A DNA stretch of 14,281 bases from JBOFLO01 sp051657905 (GTDB taxonomy: Bacteria; Patescibacteriota; Gracilibacteria; UBA1369). Shown here in pieces: positions 5,592-13,813 of the stretch. A program made the position numbers and the translations under genes. The notes beneath the pieces are model-generated. The model was not told the DNA's origin and ran no database searches. It was given only the letters and a program-made list of their open reading frames with translations. The first letter of the stretch is position 1. Each line of letters opens with the position of its first letter. The DNA lies in contig JBOFLO010000031.1 of NCBI GenBank assembly GCA_051657905.1, forward strand, positions 1-14,281, written 5' to 3'.

Positions 5592-7847
5592 ATGAATTAC
5601 AGAAGCTCAAACAGATCACGTTCCCCTTTCCCTGCCCTCAACCGCAGCTCAGTTCTGTTTGGCGTGTTCATCGGCCTCACCGCCATCATTTTAATTAAAC
5701 TTTTTTCTCTACAAGTACTTGCTCACGATCATTATCAAGCTGTAGCTGCCAGAGAACATTATGGTTATAGCGAATTGCCGGCTCATCGTGGGGAAATTTA
5801 TATTAAAGATTATGCTTCGGGCGAAAAAGTACGTGTTGCCACCAATTCCACCCTCTACCTTTTGTACGCCGACCCAACCATGGTAAAGGACAAAAAATTG
5901 GTAACAGATCGCATTGTTCCTTTTATCTATAATTTGGAAGAACAAAGAAAACTGGACGAAGAACGGGTAAAAACAGCAATTATGAGAGCGAAAACGGTTG
6001 AAGAAGTCGAAGCCGCCAAACCTCTAACCGACCAAGAACTTTACGATCAATTCTATCAAAGAATTTTAGAACAAATCTCCGCCGATATTCGCCAGGTGGT
6101 AATTTTAAGCAATGAAATTTCCATAGAAGAAGCAGAAAAAGTTCGCAATCTTGGACTCAGCGGAATTGAAGTCACCGCCACCAATCAATTAAAAGCCTAT
6201 CCACCCGACATCGCCGACATTCGCCTCACCGCACAAAAATTAGGCGAAGTCTTGCTCACTCCATCATTAAAAATGGAATCTCTTTTACGCGGCAGAAATC
6301 GCTATGAAGTTTTAAAAAGACAAATCACGCCGGAAATTGCTAAACAAATTAAAGAAAGTATCAGCCAGGATGAAGGCAAAAATTTTACCGGACTTGGTTT
6401 AACTGAAGAATATTTCCGCTATTATCCGGAAGGCCAATTGGCCGCCAACATACTCGGTTTCGTCACTCCTGAAGGTGATGGAAGTTACGGTATCGAAGCC
6501 GCTTTCAACACTATTCTAAAAGGTAAAAACGGTATGTTCGAAGCACAGAAAGACAGTATGCAGCGCTTGATCACCGTGGGCGACAGTATGATTGAACCCG
6601 CCAAGGACGGACAAAACATCACCTTAACTATCGACCGTTCTATTCAAATGGTTTTGGAAAATAAATTATCCAGACAAGTGGAAGCAGTTAAAGCTGATAG
6701 TGGACAAGCTATTATTATGAATCCAAAAACCGGCGCTATTATAGCCATGGCTCACTACCCTACTTTCGATCCGAATGTATACAGTGATATTTATCAAAAA
6801 GAAGAAATCGCCCTCACTCCGGAAGAAGTTCAACAATTAGATCCGATTGAAGGAATGGAAAATACTTATTGGTTTTACTTGGATAGAAATTCCGATTATC
6901 GCTATATGGTTTTCAAAAAGATTTTAGCGGACGGAACTGAAGTTTATGAAAAATACAAAAATAAAGTCGGACCGGAAGCTTATCAAAATAAAGTAGTTGG
7001 CGCTCCTTATGAACCCGGTTCCACTTTCAAAGCAATTGTTATGTCTATCGGTATTGATGATCAAACCATCTCTCCAAGCACCACCATCAATGACAGCGGT
7101 GTTTTAAAAGTAGATGAATATGAAATTAAAAACGTTTCCGCCAACTGTACTGGACGTTTAAATATGACTCAGGTTTTGATCAATTCTTGTAACACTGGTA
7201 TGGGTTGGATAGCGCAAAAAGTCGGACGCAGTTTAATGTACAGTTATTTGAAAAAATATGGCTTTGGCGAACGCACCGAAATCGAATTCGACAATGAACA
7301 TGCCGGCCAATTATCTCACTTTAACACCTGGGCAGATTCCGAATTAGTAACCCGCGCCTTCGGACAAGGTTTAACTGTTACCATGTTACAAATGGTTTCC
7401 GCCTACTCCGCCATCGCCAACAATGGAGTGTTGATGCAGCCGTACATTGTGGACAGCGTAGAAAAATCTCCGGGGAATTTCGTTAAAACTGAACCAGTAG
7501 TTTTAGGCCAGGTAATTCGCCCTGAAACCGCCGAAACCATGACCAATATGTTAGTGGCCGTAATTGAAAATGGAATAGAAAACAAAGCCCGCTCCAATAG
7601 TTATTACCTCGCTGGAAAAACTGGTACATCTCAAACTTATAAAAACGGTAAGCCTTTAACAGGCGCTGGTACCACTCTCGGTTCAATCGGAGGCTTCGGA
7701 CCAGTAGATGATCCTAAATTCGTAATCTTCGTCAAAATGGACCGCCCACGCAGCTCTGAGTGGGGTGGCGACACAGCCGGCCCAGTCTTCCGCGAAATGG
7801 CCGAATACCTAATGGAATACTATTCCGCCCCACCAGATAGAAAATAG
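5592..7847 (+). CDS. ftsI: Class B penicillin-binding protein, peptidoglycan transpeptidase (FtsI/SpoVD-like)
   Basis: This membrane-anchored D,D-transpeptidase cross-links septal or wall peptidoglycan. Residues 1-17 are a basic cytoplasmic tail, 20-43 a single transmembrane helix, and PAHRGEIY (63-70) the conserved start of the class B pedestal. The transpeptidase domain spans about 340-740 with all three penicillin-binding motifs: S477-TF-K480 in EPGSTFK, S532-C-N534, and K676-T-G678 in AGKTGTSQ. The RAFGQGLTVTMLQMVSAYSAIANNG region fits FtsI/SpoVD better than MrdA. At 751 residues it is longer than usual (about 550-650). Extra sequence lies in the pedestal (about 100-265, charged and helical) and before the SxxK motif (about 395-465, rich in Tyr, Glu and Asp). 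There is no PASTA domain. Its presence implies the organism builds a peptidoglycan wall. Assignment to FtsI rather than another class B PBP is moderately sure. Confidence 0.93.
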   Translation: MNYRSSNRSRSPFPALNRSSVLFGVFIGLTAIILIKLFSLQVLAHDHYQAVAAREHYGYSELPAHRGEIYIKDYASGEKVRVATNSTLYLLYADPTMVKDKKLVTDRIVPFIYNLEEQRKLDEERVKTAIMRAKTVEEVEAAKPLTDQELYDQFYQRILEQISADIRQVVILSNEISIEEAEKVRNLGLSGIEVTATNQLKAYPPDIADIRLTAQKLGEVLLTPSLKMESLLRGRNRYEVLKRQITPEIAKQIKESISQDEGKNFTGLGLTEEYFRYYPEGQLAANILGFVTPEGDGSYGIEAAFNTILKGKNGMFEAQKDSMQRLITVGDSMIEPAKDGQNITLTIDRSIQMVLENKLSRQVEAVKADSGQAIIMNPKTGAIIAMAHYPTFDPNVYSDIYQKEEIALTPEEVQQLDPIEGMENTYWFYLDRNSDYRYMVFKKILADGTEVYEKYKNKVGPEAYQNKVVGAPYEPGSTFKAIVMSIGIDDQTISPSTTINDSGVLKVDEYEIKNVSANCTGRLNMTQVLINSCNTGMGWIAQKVGRSLMYSYLKKYGFGERTEIEFDNEHAGQLSHFNTWADSELVTRAFGQGLTVTMLQMVSAYSAIANNGVLMQPYIVDSVEKSPGNFVKTEPVVLGQVIRPETAETMTNMLVAVIENGIENKARSNSYYLAGKTGTSQTYKNGKPLTGAGTTLGSIGGFGPVDDPKFVIFVKMDRPRSSEWGGDTAGPVFREMAEYLMEYYSAPPDRK

Positions 7848-7898
7848 GCAGCTTCCCCTACCGATGCCCTCGCTTCAACAATTCCTGAGCAACCAAAC

Positions 7899-7968
7899 AA
7901 AATTCTAAAATCCCTTTCTGGAAAAATAAAACTGGACCCCTTTTTCCAGAAAGGGATTTTAGAATTTT
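7899..7968. terminator. Perfect 28-bp inverted repeat between convergent genes
   Basis: The arms at 7899-7926 and 7941-7968 are exact reverse complements around a 14-nt loop. Each arm has an AT-rich base (AAAATT/AATTTT), a core of CCCTTTCTGG/CCAGAAAGGG and a run of A or T next to the loop. It lies 51 nt after the transpeptidase stop and 18 nt from the stop of the last exporter gene, so a bidirectional terminator is the simplest reading. The stem is far longer than a normal terminator and there is no separate T-tract beyond the arm ends. A remnant of a small inverted-repeat element is an alternative. Confidence 0.65.
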
Positions 7969-7986
7969 ATTTGAGTATCAGCCGAA

Positions 7987-9222
7987 TTATTCGTAGCGCA
8001 GGGCATCGATAGAATTCTGCAAAGAAGCTTTTCGTGCTGGATAGATTCCGAATATCAATCCAACAACAATGGAGACTAAAGCAGAAATAATCACGGCCTC
8101 CACATTGATCATAAACTGCCATTCATTTTCAAAAATTTTCACCAGCAAAGAAATCAAATAAGAGGTTCCAATTCCCCAAGCCACGCCAATCAATCCTCCC
8201 AAAAAAGTTATTACCACCGCCTCTATTAAAAATTGCAAAAGTATATCGGCGTTAGAAGCGCCCACCGCTTTTCGCAAACCAATTTCACGCGTTCTTTGAT
8301 TCACCGAAACAAACATAATATTCATAATTCCAATCCCACCCACCACAATTGAAATCGAAGCAATCGCCACAATAAATAAAGTCAAAATAGTCGACACATC
8401 ATTAAAAATTCCCAGCACTTGATCCTGACTCATCACCATAAAATCATCTTTAGCCGGATCATTTTCGGGGTTATTAATATTGTGAAGTGTACGCATGTAT
8501 TCAGTCGCCTGCTCCATCACATCATCCACTTCCCCCACCGCTCCCGCCATCACTGCCTGCACAAAATCCACCCCAAACAAATAAGTCTGCATGGCCGTAA
8601 TTGGCACAAAAACCATCGTGTCATAATCTTCAAAAGCATTCCCACCCTGCGGAGCCATCACCCCAATCACCCGCCAATTCTGCCCCTTAATTTTCACATT
8701 CTCCCCAATCGGATCCGTCGCCCCAAACAATTCCTCAGCCTTTTTATAACCCAAAACCATCACTCGCGAAGCTCCATTTACATCCACTTCATCCAAAAAT
8801 CTCCCCTTCTCAGCATAAAAACCCAACAACAAAGCATAACCACGAGTTGTTCCAATCACATAAGAAAATTCACTATTCTCGCCATAACTTAACACCGCAT
8901 CATAAGCCTGCACCGGCGTTACATTTTCAAAAAACTTAGCCTTAGTTAAATTCAAATAATCTTTGTATTTAATTCTGTCCGGAGAAACAATCGCGCCGGT
9001 AATTCCCTGATCCGGCGAGCCCGGCTGAATATAAACTAAATTAGACCCGAAGCTACTCACTGATCCCAAAATATAAGCTTCAGCTCCTTTACCCAGCGAC
9101 GTCATCAAAATTACCGAACCAATACCAATAATAATCCCCAGCATCGTTAAAAACGATCGACCTTTATTTTCAATAATCGAAACAAAAGAAAGCTTTATGT
9201 ATTTTAATATTTTTTTCATCAT
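7987..9222 (-). CDS. MacB/FtsX-type ABC transporter permease (second of two)
   Basis: This 411-residue permease has the MacB layout. A first transmembrane helix lies at about 24-45, within RSFLTMLGIIIGIGSVILM. A large extracytoplasmic MacB-type domain follows at about 46-275. Three further helices lie at about 278-303, 332-362 and 373-395. The cytoplasmic coupling segment TREIGLRKAVGA (311-322) and the C-terminal FGIYPARKAS are family signatures. It is a close paralogue of the preceding permease: the same layout, with matching blocks such as GGIGIMNIMFVSV and DPIGENVKIKG/DPIGKTVKIKG. The two start codons and stop overlap as ATGATG (9217-9222), so translation is coupled. The pair probably forms a heterodimer served by the single ATPase. 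MacB-type proteins act as mechanotransmitters moving substrates outside the membrane; the cargo here is unknown. Confidence 0.93.
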   Translation of the reverse strand: MMKKILKYIKLSFVSIIENKGRSFLTMLGIIIGIGSVILMTSLGKGAEAYILGSVSSFGSNLVYIQPGSPDQGITGAIVSPDRIKYKDYLNLTKAKFFENVTPVQAYDAVLSYGENSEFSYVIGTTRGYALLLGFYAEKGRFLDEVDVNGASRVMVLGYKKAEELFGATDPIGENVKIKGQNWRVIGVMAPQGGNAFEDYDTMVFVPITAMQTYLFGVDFVQAVMAGAVGEVDDVMEQATEYMRTLHNINNPENDPAKDDFMVMSQDQVLGIFNDVSTILTLFIVAIASISIVVGGIGIMNIMFVSVNQRTREIGLRKAVGASNADILLQFLIEAVVITFLGGLIGVAWGIGTSYLISLLVKIFENEWQFMINVEAVIISALVSIVVGLIFGIYPARKASLQNSIDALRYE

Positions 9223-10457
9223 TCTTGTCTTAAAGCTTCTATTGGATTTAACTTCGCCGCATTGCGCGCCGGATAAATTCCAAATAATAATCCCACACCC
9301 ACCGAAACTAAAAAGGCCGCAATCACCGAATCCAAACTAATAATAAATTGCCAATTCTCCACAAAATTTCTCAACACCAATGAAATCAAAAACGAAGAGG
9401 CAATTCCAAAAATCACCCCAATAACTCCCGCCACCATAGTCAACACACTAGCTTCAATCAAAAACTGTAACATCACATCAGAGCTGGAAGCCCCCACCGC
9501 CTTACGCAAACCAATTTCCCGAGTTCGCTCACTTACCGAAACAAACATAATATTCATAATTCCAATCCCGCCCACCAGCAAAGAAATCGCCGCAATCGCC
9601 ACCAAAAACAAAGTCAAAATATCCGAAACTGATTGAAAAGTATTAGCCGCATCCACCTGACTCACCACTTTAAAATCATCTTTATTCGGATCATCTTCAG
9701 GATTGTAAATCGCATGTCTATTACGCACAAAATAGCGCACATCATCAATAGCTTCATCCAAGGGAATTCCAGCCGGCACATTGGCCATAATATTAGAAAG
9801 ATAGTCCACACCCTTGATTTGATTTTTCATCGTAGTTACTGGGATCACCGCTCTCGTATCAAAGTCCTGAAAAAATCTAGTCCCCTGCTTCCCCGCCACA
9901 CCAATCACTTCAAAATTCTTCCCTTTAATTTTAACAGTTTTACCAATCGGATCTTGATCACCAAAAAAAGTTTCCGCCAATTTAAATCCAATCACCGTCA
10001 CTCGCGCCGAATTACTCACATCACTAGCTTCAATAAAACGCCCTTTCTCCATAGAAAAATTAATCGCCTCCGGATAATTTTGATTAGTACCAACCACATA
10101 AGTATTTTGATCCTCACTCAAATAAGTCATCACAATCTGCTCTCCCAATAATGGCGTAACATCCTCCACCAATCCAGACGCCTCCAAGGCCAAGTAATCA
10201 CGATACTTAACTTTATCAATAGCCGTCACGGAAGGCGGCCCACCCTGCGTCCCCCCACCCGGCTGCACAAAAATACTGCGTGGCCCGAAACTTTCCACCG
10301 AAGAAAGAATCAATCTCTCTGCGCCCTTTCCAATAGATATAATTAAAATCACCGCGCCAATACCAATCACAATTCCCAGCATTGTTAAAATCGCCTTAGT
10401 CTTGTTTTCAAGCAAAGCTGTTAAAGCAATTTTGATAAATTTCCAAATTCTTTTCAT
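9219..10457 (-). CDS. MacB/FtsX-type ABC transporter permease (first of two)
   Basis: From the ATG at 10457 the product has 412 residues: MKRIWKFIKIALTALLENKT, a first helix at about 24-45 (LTMLGIVIGIGAVILIISIG), a periplasmic or extracytoplasmic MacB core domain, then three C-terminal helices. The coupling motif TREIGLRKAVGAS and the end GIYPARNAAKLNPIEALRQE match the YknZ/MacB permease family. An in-frame TTG at 10490 would add eleven residues and overlap the ATPase gene by 32 nt. I prefer the ATG because it starts one base after the ATPase stop and places the amphipathic N-terminus normally. There is no Shine-Dalgarno, so initiation presumably depends on coupling to the upstream gene. The stop TGA overlaps the ATG of the next permease. 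Compared with its paralogue, it ends with the more typical NPIEALR motif. Confidence 0.93.
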   Translation of the reverse strand: MKRIWKFIKIALTALLENKTKAILTMLGIVIGIGAVILIISIGKGAERLILSSVESFGPRSIFVQPGGGTQGGPPSVTAIDKVKYRDYLALEASGLVEDVTPLLGEQIVMTYLSEDQNTYVVGTNQNYPEAINFSMEKGRFIEASDVSNSARVTVIGFKLAETFFGDQDPIGKTVKIKGKNFEVIGVAGKQGTRFFQDFDTRAVIPVTTMKNQIKGVDYLSNIMANVPAGIPLDEAIDDVRYFVRNRHAIYNPEDDPNKDDFKVVSQVDAANTFQSVSDILTLFLVAIAAISLLVGGIGIMNIMFVSVSERTREIGLRKAVGASSSDVMLQFLIEASVLTMVAGVIGVIFGIASSFLISLVLRNFVENWQFIISLDSVIAAFLVSVGVGLLFGIYPARNAAKLNPIEALRQE

Positions 10458-10458
10458 A

Positions 10459-11178
10459 TTATTTTTGCAAAGCTCCAGTCTTACCGGCAATAATTCTATT
10501 CTTCACTTTTTCAATATCTTCAATCAATCCATCTTTAATTCTGATAATTCTTTCTGCATGTTGGGCGGTAGAACTTTCATGTGTCACCAGGATGATCGTG
10601 TGGCCCTTCCCATGTAATTCCTGAAAAATTTTCATCACTTGTTCCCCCGATTTACTATCCAAATTTCCAGTAGGTTCATCAGCAAAAATCACTGAAGGTG
10701 AATTTACCAAAGCGCGTGCAATAGCGACACGCTGCTTCTCCCCACCTGATAAATTCGTCGGTAAATAATCGATTCTATGTGAAAGCCCCACTGATTCAAT
10801 CGCTTTTATTGCCCTTTCCTTACCATCGCCAACATTCGAATAAAGCAAAGGCAACATCACATTTTCCAAAACCGAAGCCCGTGGCAAAAGAAAAAAGGCC
10901 TGAAAAACAAATCCAATTCTTTCTCTACGAATCAGCGCCAAATCATTTTCATCACAAGTACTCACATCCAACCCCTCAAAAAAATATTTACCTTTAGTTA
11001 AGGTATCCAGAAATCCAAGTATATGCATCAAAGTCGATTTTCCTGATCCCGATGGCCCCATAATCGCTATAAACTCCCCCTGACGAATATCCAAGTCCAC
11101 TCCATGCAAAACCGGAGTAGCAATCTCATCACCATAATAAGTTTTTCCTAACTCTTTAATCTCAATAATATTTTCCAT
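10459..11178 (-). CDS. ABC transporter ATP-binding protein (LolD/MacB/YknY type)
   Basis: This 239-residue ATPase has every motif of an active nucleotide-binding domain: Walker A GPSGSGKST (41-49), the Q-loop in FVFQAFFLLPR with Q93, signature LSGGEKQR (143-150), Walker B VIFADEP (163-169) with catalytic Glu168, D-loop in TGNLDS, and the switch histidine H200 in LVTHES. The FVFQ-LLPR pattern and the EYFFEGLDVS-like insertion place it in the LolD/MacB/FtsE family that works with FtsX-type permeases. LSGGEKQR replaces the more common LSGGQQQR. It lies 9 nt after the adaptor gene and 1 nt before the first permease, inside one operon. It should dimerise and drive the two permeases by ATP binding and hydrolysis in the cytoplasm. 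A C-terminal tail of about 25 residues, basic and helical, follows the catalytic core. Confidence 0.96.
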   Translation of the reverse strand: MENIIEIKELGKTYYGDEIATPVLHGVDLDIRQGEFIAIMGPSGSGKSTLMHILGFLDTLTKGKYFFEGLDVSTCDENDLALIRRERIGFVFQAFFLLPRASVLENVMLPLLYSNVGDGKERAIKAIESVGLSHRIDYLPTNLSGGEKQRVAIARALVNSPSVIFADEPTGNLDSKSGEQVMKIFQELHGKGHTIILVTHESSTAQHAERIIRIKDGLIEDIEKVKNRIIAGKTGALQK

Positions 11179-11187
11179 ACTAATTTT

Positions 11188-13197
11188 TTATTGAGCTGTT
11201 GTACGTAAAACAATTTCATCACCTTCCTTTACACCACTCAAAACCTCAACTTCACCATCCAAATTTCTAATTCCAGTTTCCACTTCCACCATTCTCAACT
11301 CCTCACCATCAGGAATTCTCACATATTTTTTCCCATTTTCACGCAAGACCGCTTTTTCCGGAATCATTAATACTCCGGAATTTTCTTTCACCACAATTTC
11401 CACATTAGCAGTCATACCTGGCTTAATACGGTCATCATCACTATCAATCAACACTTCCGCTTTATAGAAAACCACATCCTGAATCACAGTCTGCACCGGA
11501 TCAATTTTCACTACCTGTCCCGGGAACATAACTTCTGCACCAATCGCATCAATTTTTATTTCCGCTTTATCTCCAACTTTAATTTTCCCAATATCCACCT
11601 CCGCTATACTCGCTTCAATTTTAAACTTTTGATCAGAAATCATTTCAAACATTGGTTCACGAACATCACCGCCGGTAGAAATAACCAAAGCTGTATCCTC
11701 GCCCACTTCGATATTCTTGCGTGACAAAATTCCATCCAAAGGCGCACGCAATAAAGTTCTTTCCAAAGATTCCTGCGCCAAGCTGACTTCTAAATTAGCC
11801 GCCGCTACCTGCGTCCGCAAAAAAGCCGTATCCACCGCCCGCGGCCCCGCCTTCGCTTTATCTAAAGAAGCTTTCTTCGCCTCAATATCAGCTAATTGCA
11901 CATCGTATTGTGCTTGCAAACTCTCAATATTGGTCTGACGTTTATTCAAATCTACCTGATTATCAATTCTCAAAGAAGCCAAATTTTGTAATTGCTGATT
12001 ATAATAATTTTCTGCCGTTTGAATTTCTGAAAGTGAAGAATCACCACTGGAAACAATTCCCAATTCCGCATTTAATAAAGTTTGCAAAGCAATATTCAAT
12101 CCAGACAAAGCAACGGTCAACACAGAAGAATCATTCAACATCAAGTTCTTCAACTCACCAATTTTCGCTTGAGTTAAAGTGGAAGAAGGCGCCATTACAC
12201 TCAACATATCACTAGTTAATTTTTGCGCTTCCAAAAGCAAATTCACATACTGCTCCATTTCCTCGGCATCAGCTTTTAAAACCACCGCATCAGTATTCAC
12301 ACGCATTTTAATTTCCTGATAAAACGGGTCAAACCAATTCTTGACATCAAAATAATTTTTCTGAGCAATATTTAATTTTGCTAAATCCAAACGATTAAAA
12401 TCACTACCCAATGATGAATTCCCATCATTGACGATAATTGATTTTAAATTAATTAAATTTTGCTGAATCGTGCTGCCTATAGAAAGTATTTCCGTCTGCA
12501 AACTTTGTCGGGCGTTTTCAATTGATTGCTCATCAATATTCGATGTATTTGTCTGATTGGTTTTAGCAAAATTCAATTTTGTCTCCGCATCATCTACCAA
12601 CAATTGCGCTTTCTTTTCATCTTCCAGATACTTTGATCTGATCAAATCAATTTCTTCTTTGGCATTTTCAAAATCCACCAGAATTTTACTGGCCGCTGCC
12701 CTCGCCGCATCGACATTCACCTCGGCAATTCTAATATCCTGAGAGGTAGAACCAGCTAATCTTTCATTCAAATTAGCATTAGCCGCATTCAATGAATTTC
12801 TTGCCTTTTCCAAACCCAAATTTTTCTCAGTATTTTTCAAACTGGCAATTATAGCCCCCTTCTCCAAATTATCCCCAACCTCATAATTAATCGCCCCAAT
12901 CTGCCCCGACTCTCTAAAACTCAAATTAATAGTAGCCCCAGCCTCAACATTCCCAGTAATTTCCACTGATTCCCGCAAATCCCCTCTACTTACTGTAATC
13001 AATTCATATTGTGCATTAGCCCCCTGCCCCGCCACCACCCAATATCCAATCAACACAGCCAAAATTACCCCGGCGGCAATACCCAGTCGTTTCCAAACTT
13101 TATTCTTCCCTCGATTTAAGCGATTTTCACTTAATCGCTCTCCAATCACTCCAGTTTGTTCAATTTTTTCTTTGTTTTGTTCTTTTTGCATTTTCAA
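11188..13197 (-). CDS. Membrane fusion protein / HlyD-MacA-like adaptor, unusually long
   Basis: This is the extracytoplasmic adaptor of the ABC exporter encoded downstream. Residues 1-36 are a charged cytoplasmic tail, and about 37-55 a single membrane helix or uncleaved signal anchor. The first half of the lipoyl-like barrel-sandwich lies at about 75-120 (VEAGATINLSFRESGQI, VGDNLEKGAIIASL). The second half returns at about 478-515 (LLRAPLDGILSRKNIEVGE). It is followed by a beta barrel (about 520-592, with PGMTANVEIVV at 593) and a membrane-proximal domain to the end. The intervening helical segment is about 350 residues, whereas MacA or YknX total only about 370. Runs of Ala, Glu, Gln and Leu at 125-240 and 405-475 look like coiled coil; 240-400 may be a separate helical insert. 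No TolC homologue is present here. The start ATG at 13197 is followed by a second in-frame ATG two codons on (MKM). Confidence 0.9.
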   Translation of the reverse strand: MKMQKEQNKEKIEQTGVIGERLSENRLNRGKNKVWKRLGIAAGVILAVLIGYWVVAGQGANAQYELITVSRGDLRESVEITGNVEAGATINLSFRESGQIGAINYEVGDNLEKGAIIASLKNTEKNLGLEKARNSLNAANANLNERLAGSTSQDIRIAEVNVDAARAAASKILVDFENAKEEIDLIRSKYLEDEKKAQLLVDDAETKLNFAKTNQTNTSNIDEQSIENARQSLQTEILSIGSTIQQNLINLKSIIVNDGNSSLGSDFNRLDLAKLNIAQKNYFDVKNWFDPFYQEIKMRVNTDAVVLKADAEEMEQYVNLLLEAQKLTSDMLSVMAPSSTLTQAKIGELKNLMLNDSSVLTVALSGLNIALQTLLNAELGIVSSGDSSLSEIQTAENYYNQQLQNLASLRIDNQVDLNKRQTNIESLQAQYDVQLADIEAKKASLDKAKAGPRAVDTAFLRTQVAAANLEVSLAQESLERTLLRAPLDGILSRKNIEVGEDTALVISTGGDVREPMFEMISDQKFKIEASIAEVDIGKIKVGDKAEIKIDAIGAEVMFPGQVVKIDPVQTVIQDVVFYKAEVLIDSDDDRIKPGMTANVEIVVKENSGVLMIPEKAVLRENGKKYVRIPDGEELRMVEVETGIRNLDGEVEVLSGVKEGDEIVLRTTAQ

Positions 13198-13253
13198 TAC
13201 TTAACTTTACTACTTAAAAGTTCTAACAAAATCTACCAAAAAAGTCCAAAAAA

Positions 13254-13262
13254 TGATATAAT
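13254..13262 (+). promoter_or_regulatory. Extended -10 promoter of the 165-aa gene
   Basis: TGA directly followed by a perfect TATAAT (13257-13262) forms an extended -10. No good -35 is present 17 bases upstream. The predicted start near 13269 leaves an A-rich leader of about 18 nt before the ATG at 13287. Confidence 0.6.
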
Positions 13263-13286
13263 AATCAGATTTTTACAAAAACAAAA

Positions 13287-13784
13287 ATGCAACATATCGA
13301 TAATTTTAATCAATCACGCTGGCATGGCGAAATTGAAAAATTTCTAGAAAAACACAGCCAAACCGCCTTTGAGCGCTACTTAGAAGTAACACAATTACGC
13401 AAACAACACCCAGAATTAACCCTACAGCAAGCCTTCCATCACATTTACCCAAAAGATCCGCACACCACTCAATACCTCTCCGCCATTAAAATGATCAACA
13501 CTCGTTTGTTGGCCGGCGAAACAATTGAAGATATACAAAAACTCTATCCACCACAAATCGAGCAAACGCTAGCTTCAGCCGTAGTCGAAGAACAACGCAG
13601 TTCTACTGCCACTAAATTAAGAGGCGTAGTGTCCGGTCAGCCCGACCCGGTTATCGAAATCATCGATTCCGAAAAAATCACCTCCGATAATATCGAAGCC
13701 GCCAAAAAAGCCCAAGAACAAGACAATCAAGACTATGACAAAGCCAATCAGGAATTTGTCGACAATATCAATCAACACAATTAA
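13287..13784 (+). CDS. Unrecognised 165-aa helical protein
   Basis: I do not recognise a family. The 165-residue product is hydrophilic, with no signal peptide, membrane segment or cysteine. Residues 1-100 appear fully helical, with a heptad-like, amphipathic pattern: WHGEIEKFLEKHSQ, FERYLEVTQLRKQHPELTLQ, YLSAIKMINTRLLAGETIED. The C-terminal third (about 120-165) is strongly acidic and Gln/Asn/Asp-rich and may be disordered. It is well supported as a gene: an extended -10 promoter is correctly placed, the ATG gives a coherent protein, and an excellent intrinsic terminator follows the stop. It is a single-gene unit divergent from the exporter operon, so shared regulation across the 89-nt spacer is possible but nothing in the protein looks like a DNA-binding motif. 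The composition suggests a small scaffolding or regulatory protein, but that is speculation. Confidence 0.75.
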   Translation: MQHIDNFNQSRWHGEIEKFLEKHSQTAFERYLEVTQLRKQHPELTLQQAFHHIYPKDPHTTQYLSAIKMINTRLLAGETIEDIQKLYPPQIEQTLASAVVEEQRSSTATKLRGVVSGQPDPVIEIIDSEKITSDNIEAAKKAQEQDNQDYDKANQEFVDNINQHN

Positions 13785-13811
13785 AAAAGGTCAGCTGAAA
13801 CAGCCAACCTT
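13783..13811 (-). terminator. Intrinsic terminator of rpmG
   Basis: Minus-strand RNA folds AAGGUUGGCUG-UUU-CAGCUGACCUU (13787-13811) into 11 pairs including two G-U wobbles, directly followed by a U-run (the A-run at 13783-13788 on the plus strand). Plus-strand RNA would have a 2x2 C/A mismatch, so it is oriented for minus-strand transcription. It lies 36 nt after the rpmG stop and abuts the stop of the convergent gene. Confidence 0.8.
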
Positions 13812-13813
13812 AG

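Noticed and set aside
8419..8892. 157-codon plus-strand open frame opposite the second permease
   Set aside because: It is the antisense shadow of a clear MacB permease. The translation is low-complexity, rich in His, Ile and Ser, with no recognisable fold.
9217..9222. TGA read as glycine (code 25)
   Set aside because: TGA ends the first permease exactly where the MacB family ends, overlapping the next ATG, and none of the proteins examined needs TGA as a sense codon.
9633..10151. 172-codon plus-strand open frame opposite the first permease
   Set aside because: It is antisense to a confidently identified permease, in the same register as the shadow in its paralogue, so it reflects codon bias and not a gene.
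10458..10490. Upstream TTG start for the first permease
   Set aside because: It would overlap the ATPase gene by 32 nt and add residues atypical of the family. The ATG at 10457 follows the ATPase stop by one base.
13198..13253. Minus-strand promoter for the exporter operon
   Set aside because: Several TTG-like -35 boxes occur (TTGGTA, TTGGAC, TTGTTA) but none has an acceptable -10 at 16-18 nt spacing, so I did not call one.
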